Assembly: GCF_900102885.1 (NCBI RefSeq)
Contig: NZ_FNGE01000002.1
Span: 310,001 to 374,000 of the forward strand
Length of the DNA stretch: 64,000 bases
Direction of reading: 5' to 3'
Origin: Paracoccus chinensis
GTDB lineage: Bacteria; Pseudomonadota; Alphaproteobacteria; Rhodobacterales; Rhodobacteraceae
Shown here: positions 1 through 8,618 of the stretch, piece by piece
How positions within the stretch are numbered: the first letter of the stretch is position 1
Layout: the number at the start of each line of letters is the position of its first letter
Translations under genes and position numbers: made by a program
Notes under the pieces: model-generated
What the model was told of the DNA's origin: nothing
Seen by the model: only the letters and a program-made list of their open reading frames with translations
The model's database searches: none

Positions 1-1475
1 CCCGCGACGTGGACGGCGACCTTCTGGGCCTTCTGGACGACACCCGCGCCACGGTCGGCGAATACCAGCAGCTTGAACGCACCCGCAGCCGGGTGCTGTT
101 CGAGTTCTCGCTGCTGTATCTCGGCTTTGCGCTGCTGCTGGTGGCGGGGGCGATCTGGCTGGGTCTGTGGTTCGCGGAACGGCTGGCCCGTCCCATCGGG
201 CGGCTGGCGGCGGCCTCGGAACAGGTGGGCGAGGGGAACCTGGATGTGCAGGTTCCTGAACCCGACACGGGCGACGAGATCCAGACCTTGGGCCAGAGCT
301 TCAACCGCATGACCCAGGCGCTCAAGCAGCAGCGGCTCGAGCTGGTGGACAGCTACCGCGCCACCGACGAACAGCGGCGGCTTTTCGACAGCGTGCTGAC
401 CTCGGTCACGGCGGGGGTGATCGGGCTGGGGCATGACGGGCGGATCGACTTCGTCAACCGCTCGGCCCTGCGGCTTCTGGGGCTGGACCCGACGGCGACG
501 GACGACATGCCGCTGCTGGACGTGGTGCCGGAGTTTGGCTCGCTGTTCGCGCGCCTGCAGGGGTCGGTTGCGGACAGCGTGCAGGACGAGGTGCGGCTGC
601 AGCGCGACGGGCGCATCGAAAGTCTGCTGGTGCGCATGGCCGCGCGGCAGGCCGAGGACGGGACCGTCGCGGGATATGTGATCGCCTTCGACGACGTGAC
701 CGAACTGGTGACGGCCCAGCGCATGGCCGCCTGGGGTGACGTGGCCCGCCGCGTGGCCCATGAGATCAAGAACCCCCTGACCCCGATCCAGCTTTCGGCC
801 GAGCGCATCCGGCGCAAGTTCGGCAAGCTGGCGGGTTCGGACGAGGACCGCGAGGCGCTGGCCCAATACACCGACGTCATCATCCGCCAGACCAATGACC
901 TGCGCCGGATCGTGGACGAGTTCAGCCGCTTTGCCAGGATGCCCGAGCCAGACCGCGCGGAAACCGACATCGCCGCCCTGCTGCGCGAGGCGGTTGTGCT
1001 GCAGAAGGACGCGATCGCGGGCGGCGTTGCGGCGCATATCCCCGACGAGCCGGTGATCGTGGACTGCGACCCCGGCATGATGGGGCAGGTCTTCACCAAC
1101 CTGCTGAAGAACGCGGGCGAAGCCCTGCGCGACCGTCCGGCAGGCGACTGGATGCCCCGCGCCGAGGTCGTGCTGGAAGCGCGTCCCGACGCGGTCACGA
1201 TCCGCATCTGCGACAACGGCGTGGGCCTGCCCGAGGACCGCGCCCGGCTGTTCGAGCCTTATGTCACGCTGAAACGCGGCGGCACGGGGCTGGGCCTGCC
1301 CATCGTCAAGAAGATCGTCGAGGAGCATGGCGGCTCGCTGGTCCTGACCGACGCGCCCCCCGACGCCACCGGCCATCGCGGCGCGATGGCCGAAGTCAGA
1401 CTGCCCCGCGAACGCCAGCCCGTCCGGCTGGCCCCATCGCGCAAACATAAACTCGAAGAGGCGACAGGCACATGA
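1..1475 (+). CDS. ntrY: Nitrogen-regulation sensor histidine kinase NtrY, C-terminal part
   Basis: The gene is cut by the left edge, and its frame is open from base 3. What remains is a membrane segment (LLYLGFALLLVAGAIW), a HAMP linker starting LARPIGRL, a PAS domain (around GVIGLGHDGRIDFVNRSA), the HisKA box with the phospho-acceptor His in VAHEIKNPL, and a HATPase with N box (FTNLLKNAGEAL) and G boxes (DNGVGLP, GGTGLGLPIVKK). NtrY is the inner-membrane kinase that phosphorylates NtrX and is linked to nitrogen and redox or respiratory control in alphaproteobacteria. Its stop overlaps the ntrX start in ATGA, so the two are translationally coupled. The periplasmic sensor region lies outside the window. 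Confidence 0.95.
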   Translation, partial: RDVDGDLLGLLDDTRATVGEYQQLERTRSRVLFEFSLLYLGFALLLVAGAIWLGLWFAERLARPIGRLAAASEQVGEGNLDVQVPEPDTGDEIQTLGQSFNRMTQALKQQRLELVDSYRATDEQRRLFDSVLTSVTAGVIGLGHDGRIDFVNRSALRLLGLDPTATDDMPLLDVVPEFGSLFARLQGSVADSVQDEVRLQRDGRIESLLVRMAARQAEDGTVAGYVIAFDDVTELVTAQRMAAWGDVARRVAHEIKNPLTPIQLSAERIRRKFGKLAGSDEDREALAQYTDVIIRQTNDLRRIVDEFSRFARMPEPDRAETDIAALLREAVVLQKDAIAGGVAAHIPDEPVIVDCDPGMMGQVFTNLLKNAGEALRDRPAGDWMPRAEVVLEARPDAVTIRICDNGVGLPEDRARLFEPYVTLKRGGTGLGLPIVKKIVEEHGGSLVLTDAPPDATGHRGAMAEVRLPRERQPVRLAPSRKHKLEEATGT

Positions 1476-2860
1476 GCGACATTCTGATCGTGGACGACGA
1501 ACGCGATATCCGGGAACTCATCGCCGACATCCTCGGTGACGAGGGTTTCCAGACGCGCACCGCCGCCAATGCCGACGAGGCGCTGGCCGCCATCAACGCC
1601 GAGGAGCCGGCGCTGATGATCCTGGACATCTGGCTCAAGGACAGCCGGATGGACGGGATCGACATCCTCAAGCAGGTCAAGCGCAACAACCCCTCGGTGC
1701 CGGTGGTCATCATCTCGGGGCATGGCAACATCGAGATCGCGGTCGCGGCGATCAAGCAGGGCGCCTATGACTTCATCGAGAAGCCCTTCAACATCGACCA
1801 GCTGATGGTCGTGATCACGCGGGCAATGGAAACCAGCCGGTTGCGGCGCGAGAACATGCAGCTGCGCCGGCGCGAGGTCGCGGCGGCCGAGATGCTGGGG
1901 CATTCCGCCTCGTTCCGGCGGCTGCGCGAGAACCTCGACAAGGTCGCCAAGTCGAACGGCCGCGTGATGCTGACGGGCGAGCCCGGCGCGGGCAAGGAGA
2001 TGGCGGCCCGCTACATCCACGCCCACTCGCCCCGCGCCGACGCCCCCTTTGTCGCCGTCCCCTGCGCCACGATCGAGCCCGAGCGGATGGAGGAGGTCCT
2101 GTTCGGCCGCGAGTCCTCCGAACGCGGGGTCGAGCCCGGCCTGCTGGAACAGGCGCATGGAGGGGTGATCTACTTCGACGAGGTCGCGGACATGCCGCTG
2201 GGCACCCAGCCCAAGATCCTGCGCGTGCTGACAGAACAGCAGTTCCAGCGCGCGGGCGGCACCGACAAGGTGCGGGTGGACCTGCGGGTGATCTCCTCAA
2301 CCAACCGCGATCTCGGCAGCGAGATCGCCGCCGGCCGTTTTCGGCAGGAACTTTACGACCGGCTGAACGTCGTGCCGGTGCAGGTTCCCAGCCTTGGCGA
2401 GCGGCGCGAGGACATCGCTGAGCTTGCCCGCCATTTCATCGAGCAGTTCCACGCAAGCCAGGCCCTGCCGCTGCGCGCCCTGCCGGACGAGACCATCGCC
2501 GCGCTGCAGGCGATGCGCTGGCCCGGCAACATCCGCCAGCTGCGCAACGTGATCGAACGTGTCCTGATCCTGGGCGAGGGCAGCGGTCCGATCCAGCCTG
2601 CGGAACTGGAGCCCCAGGGCGCGACCCCCGACAACGGCGAGGCGCTGGCTTTGGGCCCGCAGATCACGGCGCTGGCCCTGCGCGAGGCGCGCGAACTGTT
2701 CGAACGGGAATACCTGCTGGCCCAGATCAACCGCTTCGGCGGCAACATCAGCCGCACCGCGCAGTTCGTCGGCATGGAGCGCAGCGCCCTGCATCGCAAG
2801 CTCAAGTCGCTGGGAGTCGTCGGGGGGATGCGGGTCGAGGACGAGGTGATGGCCAAATAG
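1472..2860 (+). CDS. ntrX: Response regulator NtrX, NtrC-family without GAFTGA
   Basis: The 462-residue protein has a receiver domain (phospho-acceptor Asp52 in ILDIWLKD, Lys in EKPF), an AAA+ domain (Walker A GEPGAGKE, Walker B-like VIYFDEVADM) and a Fis-type HTH at the C terminus (GGNISRTAQFVGMERSALHRKL). It is the partner of NtrY, whose stop it overlaps by 4 bp. The loop that normally carries GAFTGA, which contacts sigma-54, reads FGRESSERGVEPGLLEQ at residues 211-227. The motif is absent and the loop is shortened, so I infer that this protein does not act as a classical sigma-54 activator. Confidence 0.95.
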   Translation: MSDILIVDDERDIRELIADILGDEGFQTRTAANADEALAAINAEEPALMILDIWLKDSRMDGIDILKQVKRNNPSVPVVIISGHGNIEIAVAAIKQGAYDFIEKPFNIDQLMVVITRAMETSRLRRENMQLRRREVAAAEMLGHSASFRRLRENLDKVAKSNGRVMLTGEPGAGKEMAARYIHAHSPRADAPFVAVPCATIEPERMEEVLFGRESSERGVEPGLLEQAHGGVIYFDEVADMPLGTQPKILRVLTEQQFQRAGGTDKVRVDLRVISSTNRDLGSEIAAGRFRQELYDRLNVVPVQVPSLGERREDIAELARHFIEQFHASQALPLRALPDETIAALQAMRWPGNIRQLRNVIERVLILGEGSGPIQPAELEPQGATPDNGEALALGPQITALALREARELFEREYLLAQINRFGGNISRTAQFVGMERSALHRKLKSLGVVGGMRVEDEVMAK

Positions 2861-2889
2861 GGCCTCTGGCGCCGCGTGGGCTGCACCGC

Positions 2890-2926
2890 TCCGGCGCCTC
2901 CGGCGGGGATATTTGGGGACAGAAGA
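2890..2926 (+). repeat. Degenerate copy of the GGGATATTT intergenic repeat
   Basis: Just downstream of ntrX, a CCTCCGGCGGGGATATTT sequence is followed by GGGGACAGAAGA. It shares the GGGATATTT core and the A/G-rich flank with the fuller copies at 8467 and 39659 but lacks their CCGGGGC/GCCCCGG hairpin. Confidence 0.45.
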
Positions 2927-3030
2927 TGGCCAGAGCGCCTTGATTTTCTGTCTGTAGATATTTTGCGGGATCGTCGGATAGGAGGATGGGCGCGAAGCGT
3001 GCGTCCTTCACGGTCACGTTCGGGTGGCAC

Positions 3031-3053
3031 GGGTGCGTGCAAGGCACGCACCC
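3031..3053. terminator. Perfect 10-bp hairpin between convergent ntrX and hflX
   Basis: GGGTGCGTGC and GCACGCACCC form a perfect inverted repeat around an AAG loop, followed by CTACAGG. It lies in the 257-bp gap between the stops of ntrX and hflX, so it could end transcripts from both sides. There is no T tract. The sequence resembles dispersed GGGTGCGTGC palindromes known in many genomes, so it may be a mobile palindrome in origin. Confidence 0.55.
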
Positions 3054-3117
3054 TACAGGCTGTTCCCAGCGGGAAGGACGTGGCAGGGGCGAGCCAGAAG
3101 CAGCGCCCCACGCCGTC

Positions 3118-4539
3118 TCACTCGCGGTCGTCGCGAGCCAAGGGATCCCAGCCGCCCGGCGAGGGACGCGCGGAGGTGTCGTCGTCCTCGTCGTCCTCCT
3201 CGGCTTCCGGCCGGTCGGCGCCGTCCAATGCCTCGAAGGCGGTGCGCTGGCGATGGGTCCAGAGGACGTGGAGGCGCGAGCCCTCCTCGGTCTGTTCCTC
3301 GCGTTCCACCACGCCGGCCTCATGCAGCCAGGCCCGGCGGCGGCCCTCGGCGTGGGTCAGCGTGACCACGCCCGGTTCGCGCGGTTCGTCCAGAACCTCC
3401 GCAAGGCGCTGGTCGATGGCGGCGATCAGGTCGGGCAGGCCTTCGCCGGTCAGGGCGCTGACGGCCTGAACATTGGCGCGCCGGGCGTCGGTGCGGCGCA
3501 GGGCGGCGCGGGTGTCGTCCGACAGGGCGTCGATCTTGTTCCAGACCTCGATCAGCGCCACGTCCTCGTCCACGCCCAGGCTGTCGAGGATGTCGCCGAC
3601 GTCGCCCGCCTGTTCCTCGGTTTCCGGGTGGCTGATGTCGCGGACATGCAGGATCAGGTCGGCCTCCAGCACCTCCTCCAGCGTGGCGCGGAAGGCGGCG
3701 ACGAGTTCGGTCGGCAGGTCCGAGATGAAGCCCACGGTGTCCGACAGGATGATCCGGCGGCCCCGCGCTTCGCCATCGGCGGAGGGCAGGTGGATCGCCC
3801 GCATCGTGGGGTCCAGCGTCGCGAACAGCATGTCCTTGGCCAGCACCTCGGCCCCGGTCAGGCGGTTGAACAGCGTGGACTTGCCCGCGTTGGTGTAGCC
3901 CACCAGCGCGACGATCGGATAGGGCACCTTGGCCCGGGCCGCACGGTGAAGTGTGCGGGTGCGGACGACCCGTTCCAACTGGCGGCGCAGGCGGACCATC
4001 TGGTCGTCGATGGCGCGGCGGTCGGCCTCGATCTGCGTTTCGCCGGGGCCGCCGACGAAGCCGAAGCCCCCGCGCTGGCGTTCGAGGTGGGTCCATGCGC
4101 GCACCAGCCGGGTGCGCTGGTAGGACAGCGCCGCGAGTTCAACCTGCAGCACGCCCTCGCGCGTCCGGGCGCGGTCGGCGAAGATCTCAAGGATCAGGCC
4201 GGTCCGGTCCAGGATCTTCACGTCCCAGTGCTTTTCCAGGTTCCGCTGCTGGACCGGACTCACGGGGCCGTCGATCAGGACCAGCTCGGCTTCCGCCGCG
4301 CGGATCGCCTCGCCCAGTTCCTCGAGCTTGCCCGAGGAGAAGAGCATCCCCGGCGAGGGGTTGCGCAGCTTGGCGACCATGCTGCCCACGACCTCGATCG
4401 CGGGCAGGGCGCGCGCCAGCGCCACTGCTTCCTCCAGCGCAAGCTCGGGCGAGCGGCGCTGGTCGCGCCGGGTGCCCAGGTCCGGGTGGACGACGAAGGC
4501 GGGCGTGCGCCGCGTTTCGGTCGACTGCGGCTCGGCCAC
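3118..4539 (-). CDS. hflX: GTPase HflX (ribosome-associated)
   Basis: This 473-residue OBG-like GTPase binds the ribosome and acts in ribosome splitting under stress. It has an N-terminal HflX domain (glycine-rich GGPGETQIEADRR in the middle) and a G domain with G1 (GYTNAGKST), G3 (DTVGFISDLP) and G4 (NKID). A C-terminal tail rich in Glu/Asp (EAEEDDEDDD) is unusual in acidity. Translation appears to start at a GTG directly abutting the hfq stop (TGAGTG), which implies coupling. The hfq-hflX pairing is typical of proteobacteria. On this chromosome the pair is convergent with ntrYX. Confidence 0.95.
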   Translation of the reverse strand: MAEPQSTETRRTPAFVVHPDLGTRRDQRRSPELALEEAVALARALPAIEVVGSMVAKLRNPSPGMLFSSGKLEELGEAIRAAEAELVLIDGPVSPVQQRNLEKHWDVKILDRTGLILEIFADRARTREGVLQVELAALSYQRTRLVRAWTHLERQRGGFGFVGGPGETQIEADRRAIDDQMVRLRRQLERVVRTRTLHRAARAKVPYPIVALVGYTNAGKSTLFNRLTGAEVLAKDMLFATLDPTMRAIHLPSADGEARGRRIILSDTVGFISDLPTELVAAFRATLEEVLEADLILHVRDISHPETEEQAGDVGDILDSLGVDEDVALIEVWNKIDALSDDTRAALRRTDARRANVQAVSALTGEGLPDLIAAIDQRLAEVLDEPREPGVVTLTHAEGRRRAWLHEAGVVEREEQTEEGSRLHVLWTHRQRTAFEALDGADRPEAEEDDEDDDTSARPSPGGWDPLARDDRE

Positions 4540-4773
4540 TCAGTCCTCGCCTTCGTACAGGCTGATCGGCTGGCCCGGCATGATCGTCGAGATCGCGTGC
4601 TTGTAGACCAGCTGCGATTGTCCGTCCCGCCGCAGCAGGACGCAGAAGTTGTCGAACCAGGTGATGACGCCCTGCAGCTTGACGCCGTTGATCAGAAAGA
4701 TCGTGACCGGGACCTTGGCCTTGCGGACATGGTTCAGAAACGCGTCCTGAAGGTTCTGCTTGTCGCCGGCCAT
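4540..4773 (-). CDS. hfq: RNA chaperone Hfq
   Basis: The 77-residue Sm-like hexameric RNA chaperone mediates sRNA-mRNA pairing. The Sm1 motif region ([37 protein letters not shown]) and the Sm2 YKHAISTI motif are intact. I chose the ATG at 4773 (MAGDKQNLQ) because it has an AAAAGGTG Shine-Dalgarno about 8 nt upstream and matches the family N terminus. The open frame extends 26 codons further upstream, but that stretch is not Hfq-like. The length is typical for alphaproteobacterial Hfq, which lacks the long C-terminal tail of enteric Hfq. hflX follows without a gap. Confidence 0.97.
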   Translation of the reverse strand: MAGDKQNLQDAFLNHVRKAKVPVTIFLINGVKLQGVITWFDNFCVLLRRDGQSQLVYKHAISTIMPGQPISLYEGED

Positions 4774-4921
4774 GCGGGACACCTTTTCTTGTTCTTGCAG
4801 CGTTGTGTTCACATTAAGGTCACCCGCCGCAACGTGACAAGGCGCGGGCAAAAATGCGCCACAGGTGTTTCCCTTTCGCCACGCCCGGCTATTCTCCGCC
4901 GACTTGCGACAAGGAGCCGCG

Positions 4922-5335
4922 ATGCAGTCCGTTTTCCACCTGGCCTATCACGTCACCGACCTGGACAAGGCGCGCGCCTTCTATGGCGGCACGCTCGGCT
5001 GCGCCGAGGGGCGTTCCACCGACACCTGGGTCGATTTCGACTTCTTCGGCCACCAGATCAGCCTGCACCTGGGCCAGCCCTTCGCCACCACCAACACCGG
5101 CAAGGTGGGCGATCACATGGTGCCGATGCCCCATCTGGGCGTGGTGCTGGGGATGGAGGACTGGACCACGTTGGCCGAGCGTCTGCGCGCCGCCGGCACC
5201 CGCTTCGAGCTTGAGCCGCATATCCGGTTCAAGGGAGAGCCCGGCGAGCAGGGGACGATGTTCTTCCGCGACCCGTCCGGCAACCCGATCGAGGTCAAGG
5301 GCTTCGCCGACACGGCGGGCATCTTCGCCCGCTAG
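4922..5335 (+). CDS. VOC family (glyoxalase-like) protein
   Basis: This 137-residue single-domain vicinal-oxygen-chelate protein starts at an ATG with AAGGAG 6 nt upstream. Features of the fold are visible: [17 protein letters not shown] at the N terminus, ISLHLGQ, and [15 protein letters not shown] at the C terminus, supplying likely metal ligands (His, His, Glu). The family includes dioxygenases, glyoxalases and resistance proteins, and the substrate cannot be assigned here. It is the only plus-strand gene in a minus-strand block, and its stop overlaps the trkH stop by 3 bp tail to tail. Confidence 0.85.
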   Translation: MQSVFHLAYHVTDLDKARAFYGGTLGCAEGRSTDTWVDFDFFGHQISLHLGQPFATTNTGKVGDHMVPMPHLGVVLGMEDWTTLAERLRAAGTRFELEPHIRFKGEPGEQGTMFFRDPSGNPIEVKGFADTAGIFAR

Positions 5336-6957
5336 CGCCTCCAGGCGCCGGGCGTCAGCAGGGCGAGGATCGCCAGCATCTCCAGCCGCCCGGCCACCAT
5401 CGCGGCGGCCAGCACCGCCTTGGTGAAGGGGGCAAGCCCCGCCCATCCCTGCCAGGGCGCACCCGCGATCCCGGCGCTGCCCTCGAAGACGGGGGTCAGG
5501 GGGATCGCCTCGGCCAGTTGCCCGGTGTTGGTCAGTGCGGCCACGCTGAGGATCGTCGCCGTCTCGAAGGACACGGGGCGCAGCGACACCAGCGCGATGG
5601 TCGCCACGATGGCCAGGGCAAAGACCATGAAGAAAATGAAGGACAGGTAGGCCCCCGGTCCCCTGAGCCGCCGGATCACTGGCCCTCCACCCGCGACCGA
5701 GGCGGGGTGGACGATCTTGTCGAGTTCGCGCTTGGCATGCAGGGCAAGGGCAAAGACGCGCAGCAGCTTGACGCCGCCTGCCGTGGTGGCGACGCCGCCG
5801 CCCATGATGGCCAGCCCCGCGAGCATCAGCCCCGGCGCGGAGAGCCCCGCCCAGGCCCGCGCGCCATCCCAGTGCATCGAGGTCCAGCCGGTCGTCGTCA
5901 GGAAGGACAAGGCCGTGAACAGGCCGCCCCAGGCGGCGCCGGCGGCGCGGGCCAGCCCGCCGGCCAGGCCGGGGGCGGCGGGCTCGGGCGGGGCGAGCGG
6001 CTGCACGTCGGCATCGAAGGCGCCGATGAAGGGCCGCAGCACCAGCATCAGCGTGACCAGCGCCAGAAGGCCGGCCGCGACGCGCAACTCCGGGTCGTTG
6101 CGCAGGCGGCGGGTGGTCTGCAGTTCGCCCCCGCCCGGCCAGGCGCGGCGGGTCAGGGCGGCCAGCATGAAGACCGCGACCAGCGCCTCGGCCGCCACTC
6201 CGCCGCTTGCGCCGACCGGGCGGGCGTCGAGGCCGACGCCGCTGCTGGACAGCGTTCCCATTGCGCGGATCAGCGCGTTCAGCGCGTGATCCCCGGTCAT
6301 CATCAGCCCCAGCCACAGCGCGCCGGTCGCGGCGGCGTAAAGGGGCGCGATGGCCAGCCCCCAGCGGATCAGCCGCAGCGCTGGGTCTGCCAGGTGCGCG
6401 GCATGGTCGCGGCCGCGGGTGACGTCATTTCCGCCGCCCAGCCGGTTGAGGCGTTCGTCCGTGCCGGTGGAACGGTCCATGATCTCGAAGCCGCCGACCC
6501 TCACCGGGGCCATCAGCGCGATCGCGGCGACCAGGATGAACAGCCCGCCTAGCCAGCCCACGGTGCCGCGCCACAGGTGCAGCGAGGGCGGCAGGCGCTC
6601 GGCCGCGTAAAGCGTGGCGCCCGTGGTCGTCAGGCAGGACAGCATCTCCCACCAGGCGTTGAAAAGGCCGGTGTCGCGCATCACGGCCGCGAAGGGGACC
6701 GCGCAAAGCAGTGGCAGCCCGGCATAGACGCTGAGAAGCGTGCTCAGCACCCCGCGCGAGGGGGCCGCTGCGGGTGTGGCGGCCGTCGCGAGCCCCAGCA
6801 TCGTCCCCAGAACCAGCGCGCCTACGGCCGAGGCGGCAAAGGTCGCGGCGATGCGGTGGTCGCCGACGGCCTCGGCATGGGCGGCCGGGACCAGCATCGC
6901 GAGCGCAATCGCCAGCCCCGCGATCACCAGCACGGGCAGGCGGGCGATCCGGTCCAT
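5332..6957 (-). CDS. trkH: Potassium uptake protein TrkH
   Basis: This 541-residue multi-pass inner-membrane potassium-translocating subunit of the Trk system contains pore-loop-like segments such as CLTTTGATLY, GTLSSSGVGLD, SFLTTTGWTSMHW and ALTNTGQL, as in the SKT superfamily. It begins MDRIARLPVLVIAGLAIAL at the ATG at 6957, which overlaps the trkA stop by 1 nt (TGATG). It therefore forms a tight operon with trkA, which encodes the cytosolic gating ring. It is somewhat longer than the enteric protein (about 480 residues). Confidence 0.93.
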   Translation of the reverse strand: MDRIARLPVLVIAGLAIALAMLVPAAHAEAVGDHRIAATFAASAVGALVLGTMLGLATAATPAAAPSRGVLSTLLSVYAGLPLLCAVPFAAVMRDTGLFNAWWEMLSCLTTTGATLYAAERLPPSLHLWRGTVGWLGGLFILVAAIALMAPVRVGGFEIMDRSTGTDERLNRLGGGNDVTRGRDHAAHLADPALRLIRWGLAIAPLYAAATGALWLGLMMTGDHALNALIRAMGTLSSSGVGLDARPVGASGGVAAEALVAVFMLAALTRRAWPGGGELQTTRRLRNDPELRVAAGLLALVTLMLVLRPFIGAFDADVQPLAPPEPAAPGLAGGLARAAGAAWGGLFTALSFLTTTGWTSMHWDGARAWAGLSAPGLMLAGLAIMGGGVATTAGGVKLLRVFALALHAKRELDKIVHPASVAGGGPVIRRLRGPGAYLSFIFFMVFALAIVATIALVSLRPVSFETATILSVAALTNTGQLAEAIPLTPVFEGSAGIAGAPWQGWAGLAPFTKAVLAAAMVAGRLEMLAILALLTPGAWRR

Positions 6958-8330
6958 CAGAACCAGTCGGCCGAGACCTGCAGCAGGCGCTCGACCTCGT
7001 GGATGTCGCCCGACAGGGCGAAGATCAGCACAAGGTCGCCCGGCTCCAGCCGCGTGTCGGGGCGGGGCTTGAGGATGGCGCCCGCCTTCTCCACCGCCGC
7101 GATCAGCGCGCCGCGCGGCAGCTTGAGATCGCGCACCGCCTGGCCCGCAAGGGCCGAGCCGGGCAGGACCTGTGCCTCGATCAGCTCGGCTTCGGCGTCG
7201 CCCAGCGAATAGACGTCGCGGACCCGGCCCCGGCGGATGTGGCGCAGGATGGAGGAAACGGTCACGGCACGCGGGCTGATCTGCGCGTCGATCCCGAGGC
7301 TTGAGGCCAGGGGCAGCAGCGAGGGGTCGTTGATCAGCGCGACCACCATTCCTGCGCCCGCCTGCCGGGCCCGGATCGCGGCAAGGATGTTGACATGATC
7401 GTTGGCGGTCAGGGTCAGCACCGCGTCGGCCTGCGGAACACCCGCCTCGGCCATGAGGTCGGGGGACATGCCGTCGCCATGCAGCACCACGCTGCGGCGC
7501 AGCCGCTCGGCGGCGGTTTCGGCGCGACCGAGGTCGCCCTCGATGATCCGCAGCGTGACCTCGGGGGCGCGGTCCAGGCTGCGCGAGACGGCGCTGCCGA
7601 TGTTGCCGCAGCCGATCACGACCACGCGGCAGATCGGACGCCCCGGCAGGCCGAAGATGTCCAGCGTGCGGGCCACGTCCTCCTGCGGGGTCACGACATA
7701 GGCGCGGTCGCCTGCGTGCAGCTGGTCGTTCGGCTCGGGGGCGAAGAAGCGCCCGCCGCGGCGCAGGCCCACCACCACGGCGCGCAGGCCGAAGAAGGTC
7801 TGGTCGAGATGGCGCAGCGGCGTGTTCAGGATCGGGCAGCTGTCCGTCAGCGCCATGGCGAGCATGCGGACGCGCCCGTCCATGAAGGTCTCGGTGTCGA
7901 AGGTGGTCGGCGCATCCAGGCGCGACAGGGCGGCGGCCGCGACCTCCTGTTCCGGGCTGATGACGACGTCGATGGACAGGTTCTGCGCCTGGTAGAGATC
8001 GGCGTACTCGGGGCGGATATAGGCCTGCGCGCGCAGCCGCGCGATGCGGCGGGGAACCGAGAACAGGGCGGCGGCGATCTCGCAGGCGACGATGTTGACC
8101 TCGTCGCTGGCGGTGGCGGCGATCAGCAGGTCGCAATCCGCCGCGCCGGCGCGGTCCAGCACTTCCGGATGGCTGGCGTGTCCGACGATGCCCTGTACGT
8201 CCAGCGCGTCGTTGGCCTGCTGGATCAGCCGCTCGTCACGGTCGATCAGGGCGACGTCATGGCCTTCGCCCGAAAGCTGACGGGCGATCTGCCAGCCGAC
8301 CTGTCCCGCACCGCAGATGATGATCCGCAT
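6957..8330 (-). CDS. trkA: Trk system potassium uptake protein TrkA
   Basis: This 457-residue cytosolic regulatory subunit binds NAD(H) or nucleotides and gates TrkH. It has two RCK units in tandem. The first opens with the Rossmann motif MRIIICGAGQVGWQIARQL and the second with VVVIGCGNIGSAVSRSL, and each is followed by a TrkA-C domain. It is the first gene of the trkA-trkH operon. In many alphaproteobacteria trkA directly follows ntrX. Here it lies 5 kb away and faces the other way. Confidence 0.96.
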   Translation of the reverse strand: MRIIICGAGQVGWQIARQLSGEGHDVALIDRDERLIQQANDALDVQGIVGHASHPEVLDRAGAADCDLLIAATASDEVNIVACEIAAALFSVPRRIARLRAQAYIRPEYADLYQAQNLSIDVVISPEQEVAAAALSRLDAPTTFDTETFMDGRVRMLAMALTDSCPILNTPLRHLDQTFFGLRAVVVGLRRGGRFFAPEPNDQLHAGDRAYVVTPQEDVARTLDIFGLPGRPICRVVVIGCGNIGSAVSRSLDRAPEVTLRIIEGDLGRAETAAERLRRSVVLHGDGMSPDLMAEAGVPQADAVLTLTANDHVNILAAIRARQAGAGMVVALINDPSLLPLASSLGIDAQISPRAVTVSSILRHIRRGRVRDVYSLGDAEAELIEAQVLPGSALAGQAVRDLKLPRGALIAAVEKAGAILKPRPDTRLEPGDLVLIFALSGDIHEVERLLQVSADWF

Positions 8331-8466
8331 GGTCCTGTCCCGCGGTGAACGTCAGTTCGCAGCCTTAGGCCGAGGGAGGACGCACGGCAATGGGGTGGCT
8401 TGGGCGCGAGGGCTGCGCCGCAGGCTGTCCCGAAGCGGCAAGAGTATCCTGCCGGGGACGGGAAAG

Positions 8467-8500
8467 GACCGGGGCGCTGCCCCGGACCCCGGGATATTTT
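8467..8500 (+). repeat. Dispersed palindromic repeat, full copy 1
   Basis: The hairpin CCGGGGC-GCT-GCCCCGG (8469-8485) is followed by ACCCCGGGATATTTT and an A/G-rich flank (CCCGAAAGAGAAGG). The same unit occurs inverted at 39659-39692 and, with a few substitutions, inverted at 28074-28107. It lies in the 288-bp gap downstream of the type I secretion genes, where I see no gene. Confidence 0.8.
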
Positions 8501-8618
8501 CCCGAAAGAGAAGGAACCTGCGCTTTGCGCCGGGTACGCGGCCCGGGCCTATCCTGCTGCCAAGGGCAGGGGTGCCGGAGGCAGGCGTCTCCCTAGGCCC
8601 CACCGGAGGCGCGGCCTG

